A stretch of 7,312 nucleotides of DNA from Synergistota bacterium (GTDB lineage Bacteria; Synergistota; JAGHAJ01). Below are positions 6,640-7,312 of this stretch, one piece after another; positions within the stretch are counted from its first letter, which is position 1; each line of letters opens with the position of its first letter. The stretch lies in assembly GCA_021161545.1 (NCBI GenBank), contig JAGHAJ010000139.1:1-7312 (forward strand), in the 5' to 3' direction. The position numbers and the translations under genes were made by a program. The notes beneath the pieces were generated by a model. That model was not told the DNA's origin and ran no database searches. It was given only the letters and a program-made list of their open reading frames with translations.

Positions 6640-7312
6640 ATGAAGGTGGTTGTGCCCGGTTCTACTGCCAATCTTGGGCCCGGTTTTGACACATTGGGTC
6701 TTGCCGTTAATCTTTATACTGAGGTGGACTTGCTGGAGTATAAAGGTAAGGGTGAAAATGAGTTTTTCCTTGATGTGGATGTGGGTAGAAATCTTGTAGG
6801 GGATGCTATGCAATCGGTATGCAGGAAGGTGGGATTTCCGTTTGAGGGTGTGAGGTGCAGGGTGCGGAGCAGTATCCCTGTGAGTAGGGGGATAGGTAGT
6901 AGTGCTGCTGCCATTGTTGCTGGAGTGAGATTGATGAATGCGATTCTTGGGTCCCCTCTGAGCTTATCAGAGGAGATAGACTTAGCTGTTTCCATAGAGG
7001 GACACCCTGATAATGTTCTTCCTTCCTTTCTTGGTGGTATGGTGTCGGGTTTGTCTAAGGATGATGGTTCGTTAGGATATATCAGGGTTGAGTGGGGTAT
7101 AGATACGGAAATGATGTTTATTATACCTGAAGTCCATCTTTCTACTGAAAAGGCAAGGGCAGTCCTCCCAAGGACTTACAGCCGTCATGATGCAATCTAT
7201 AACATACAGAGGGTGTCTGCGCTCGTTTTGGGTGTGGCTTCTGGAGATGTTTCTTTGCTCAAAGAGTCCATGAAAGACAGAATTCACCAGCCCTACAGGT
7301 TAAAGCTCTTGC
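6640..7312 (+). CDS. thrB: Homoserine kinase, N-terminal part (3' end outside the window)
   Basis: ThrB is a GHMP-family kinase that phosphorylates L-homoserine with ATP, making the substrate of ThrC. The ATG at 6640 follows AGGTGG at 6627-6632 and is three bases after the thrC stop. The frame stays open to the window end, giving 224 of about 300 residues. PGSTANLGPGFDTLG (6-20) is the first GHMP motif and the usual homoserine kinase opening. PVSRGIGSSAAA (80-91) is the phosphate-binding loop. EGHPDN (120-125) with PSFLGG is the third conserved block, where the family places active-site residues. RIHQPYR near the edge of the window also fits homoserine kinases. The direct partnership with thrC favours this over other GHMP kinases such as mevalonate kinase. 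No homoserine dehydrogenase or aspartate kinase gene is visible here. Confidence 0.95.
   Translation, partial: MKVVVPGSTANLGPGFDTLGLAVNLYTEVDLLEYKGKGENEFFLDVDVGRNLVGDAMQSVCRKVGFPFEGVRCRVRSSIPVSRGIGSSAAAIVAGVRLMNAILGSPLSLSEEIDLAVSIEGHPDNVLPSFLGGMVSGLSKDDGSLGYIRVEWGIDTEMMFIIPEVHLSTEKARAVLPRTYSRHDAIYNIQRVSALVLGVASGDVSLLKESMKDRIHQPYRLKLL

Noticed and set aside
6228-6692. 154-codon open frame on the minus strand opposite thrC and thrB
   Set aside because: It is antisense to conserved motifs of both threonine genes, with no family resemblance of its own.
6686-6720. Possible promoter, TTGACA followed by TATACT
   Set aside because: The spacer is 23 bases, well beyond the usual 16-18. The TTGACA is explained by the conserved GFDTL coding sequence of thrB.

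Overview
The window is a gene-dense stretch of bacterial chromosome with eight genes, all on the + strand. They are separated by 3 to 19 bases, and one pair overlaps. No gap is long enough for an independent promoter or terminator, so the whole window reads like one polycistronic block or part of one. Both ends are cut: the first gene (ftsA) lacks its 5' half and the last (thrB) lacks its 3' end.

Layout: positions 1-1753 hold the division pair ftsA-ftsZ. 1757-3301 encodes a radical SAM protein with a cobalamin-binding-like N-terminus and no assigned function. 3313-4095 is an S-methyl-5'-thioadenosine phosphorylase (mtnP). 4079-4837 is a Sir2-type NAD-dependent deacylase. 4844-5569 is a single-pass membrane protein with a C-terminal SPOR domain. 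5584-6636 is threonine synthase (thrC), and 6640 to the end is homoserine kinase (thrB).

Three themes are interleaved. The first is cell division: FtsA anchors FtsZ to the membrane, and SPOR proteins usually bind septal peptidoglycan. The second is SAM and adenosine metabolism: radical SAM enzymes release 5'-deoxyadenosine, and MtnP-family enzymes split MTA and sometimes 5'-deoxyadenosine. The third is the last two steps of threonine synthesis: ThrB phosphorylates homoserine and ThrC converts the product to threonine.

Organism: FtsA, FtsZ, strong GGAGGTGAT-like Shine-Dalgarno sites and frequent GTG/TTG starts show a bacterium. Arginine is coded mostly by AGA/AGG and isoleucine often by ATA. 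The sirtuin resembles the Thermotoga maritima type, and the MTA phosphorylase has a C-terminal Cys-x-Cys. Together these lean towards a thermophilic, probably Gram-negative lineage (Nitrospirota-like or deltaproteobacterial-like would fit), but the phylum cannot be fixed from this window.

No RNA gene, mobile element, CRISPR array or phage gene was seen. I did not find a clearly new biological system. The items most worth a second look are the unassigned radical SAM gene coupled to mtnP, a sirtuin with an acyl-lysine-type Tyr-x-x-Arg, and a perfect 39-bp tandem duplication in the SPOR protein linker.
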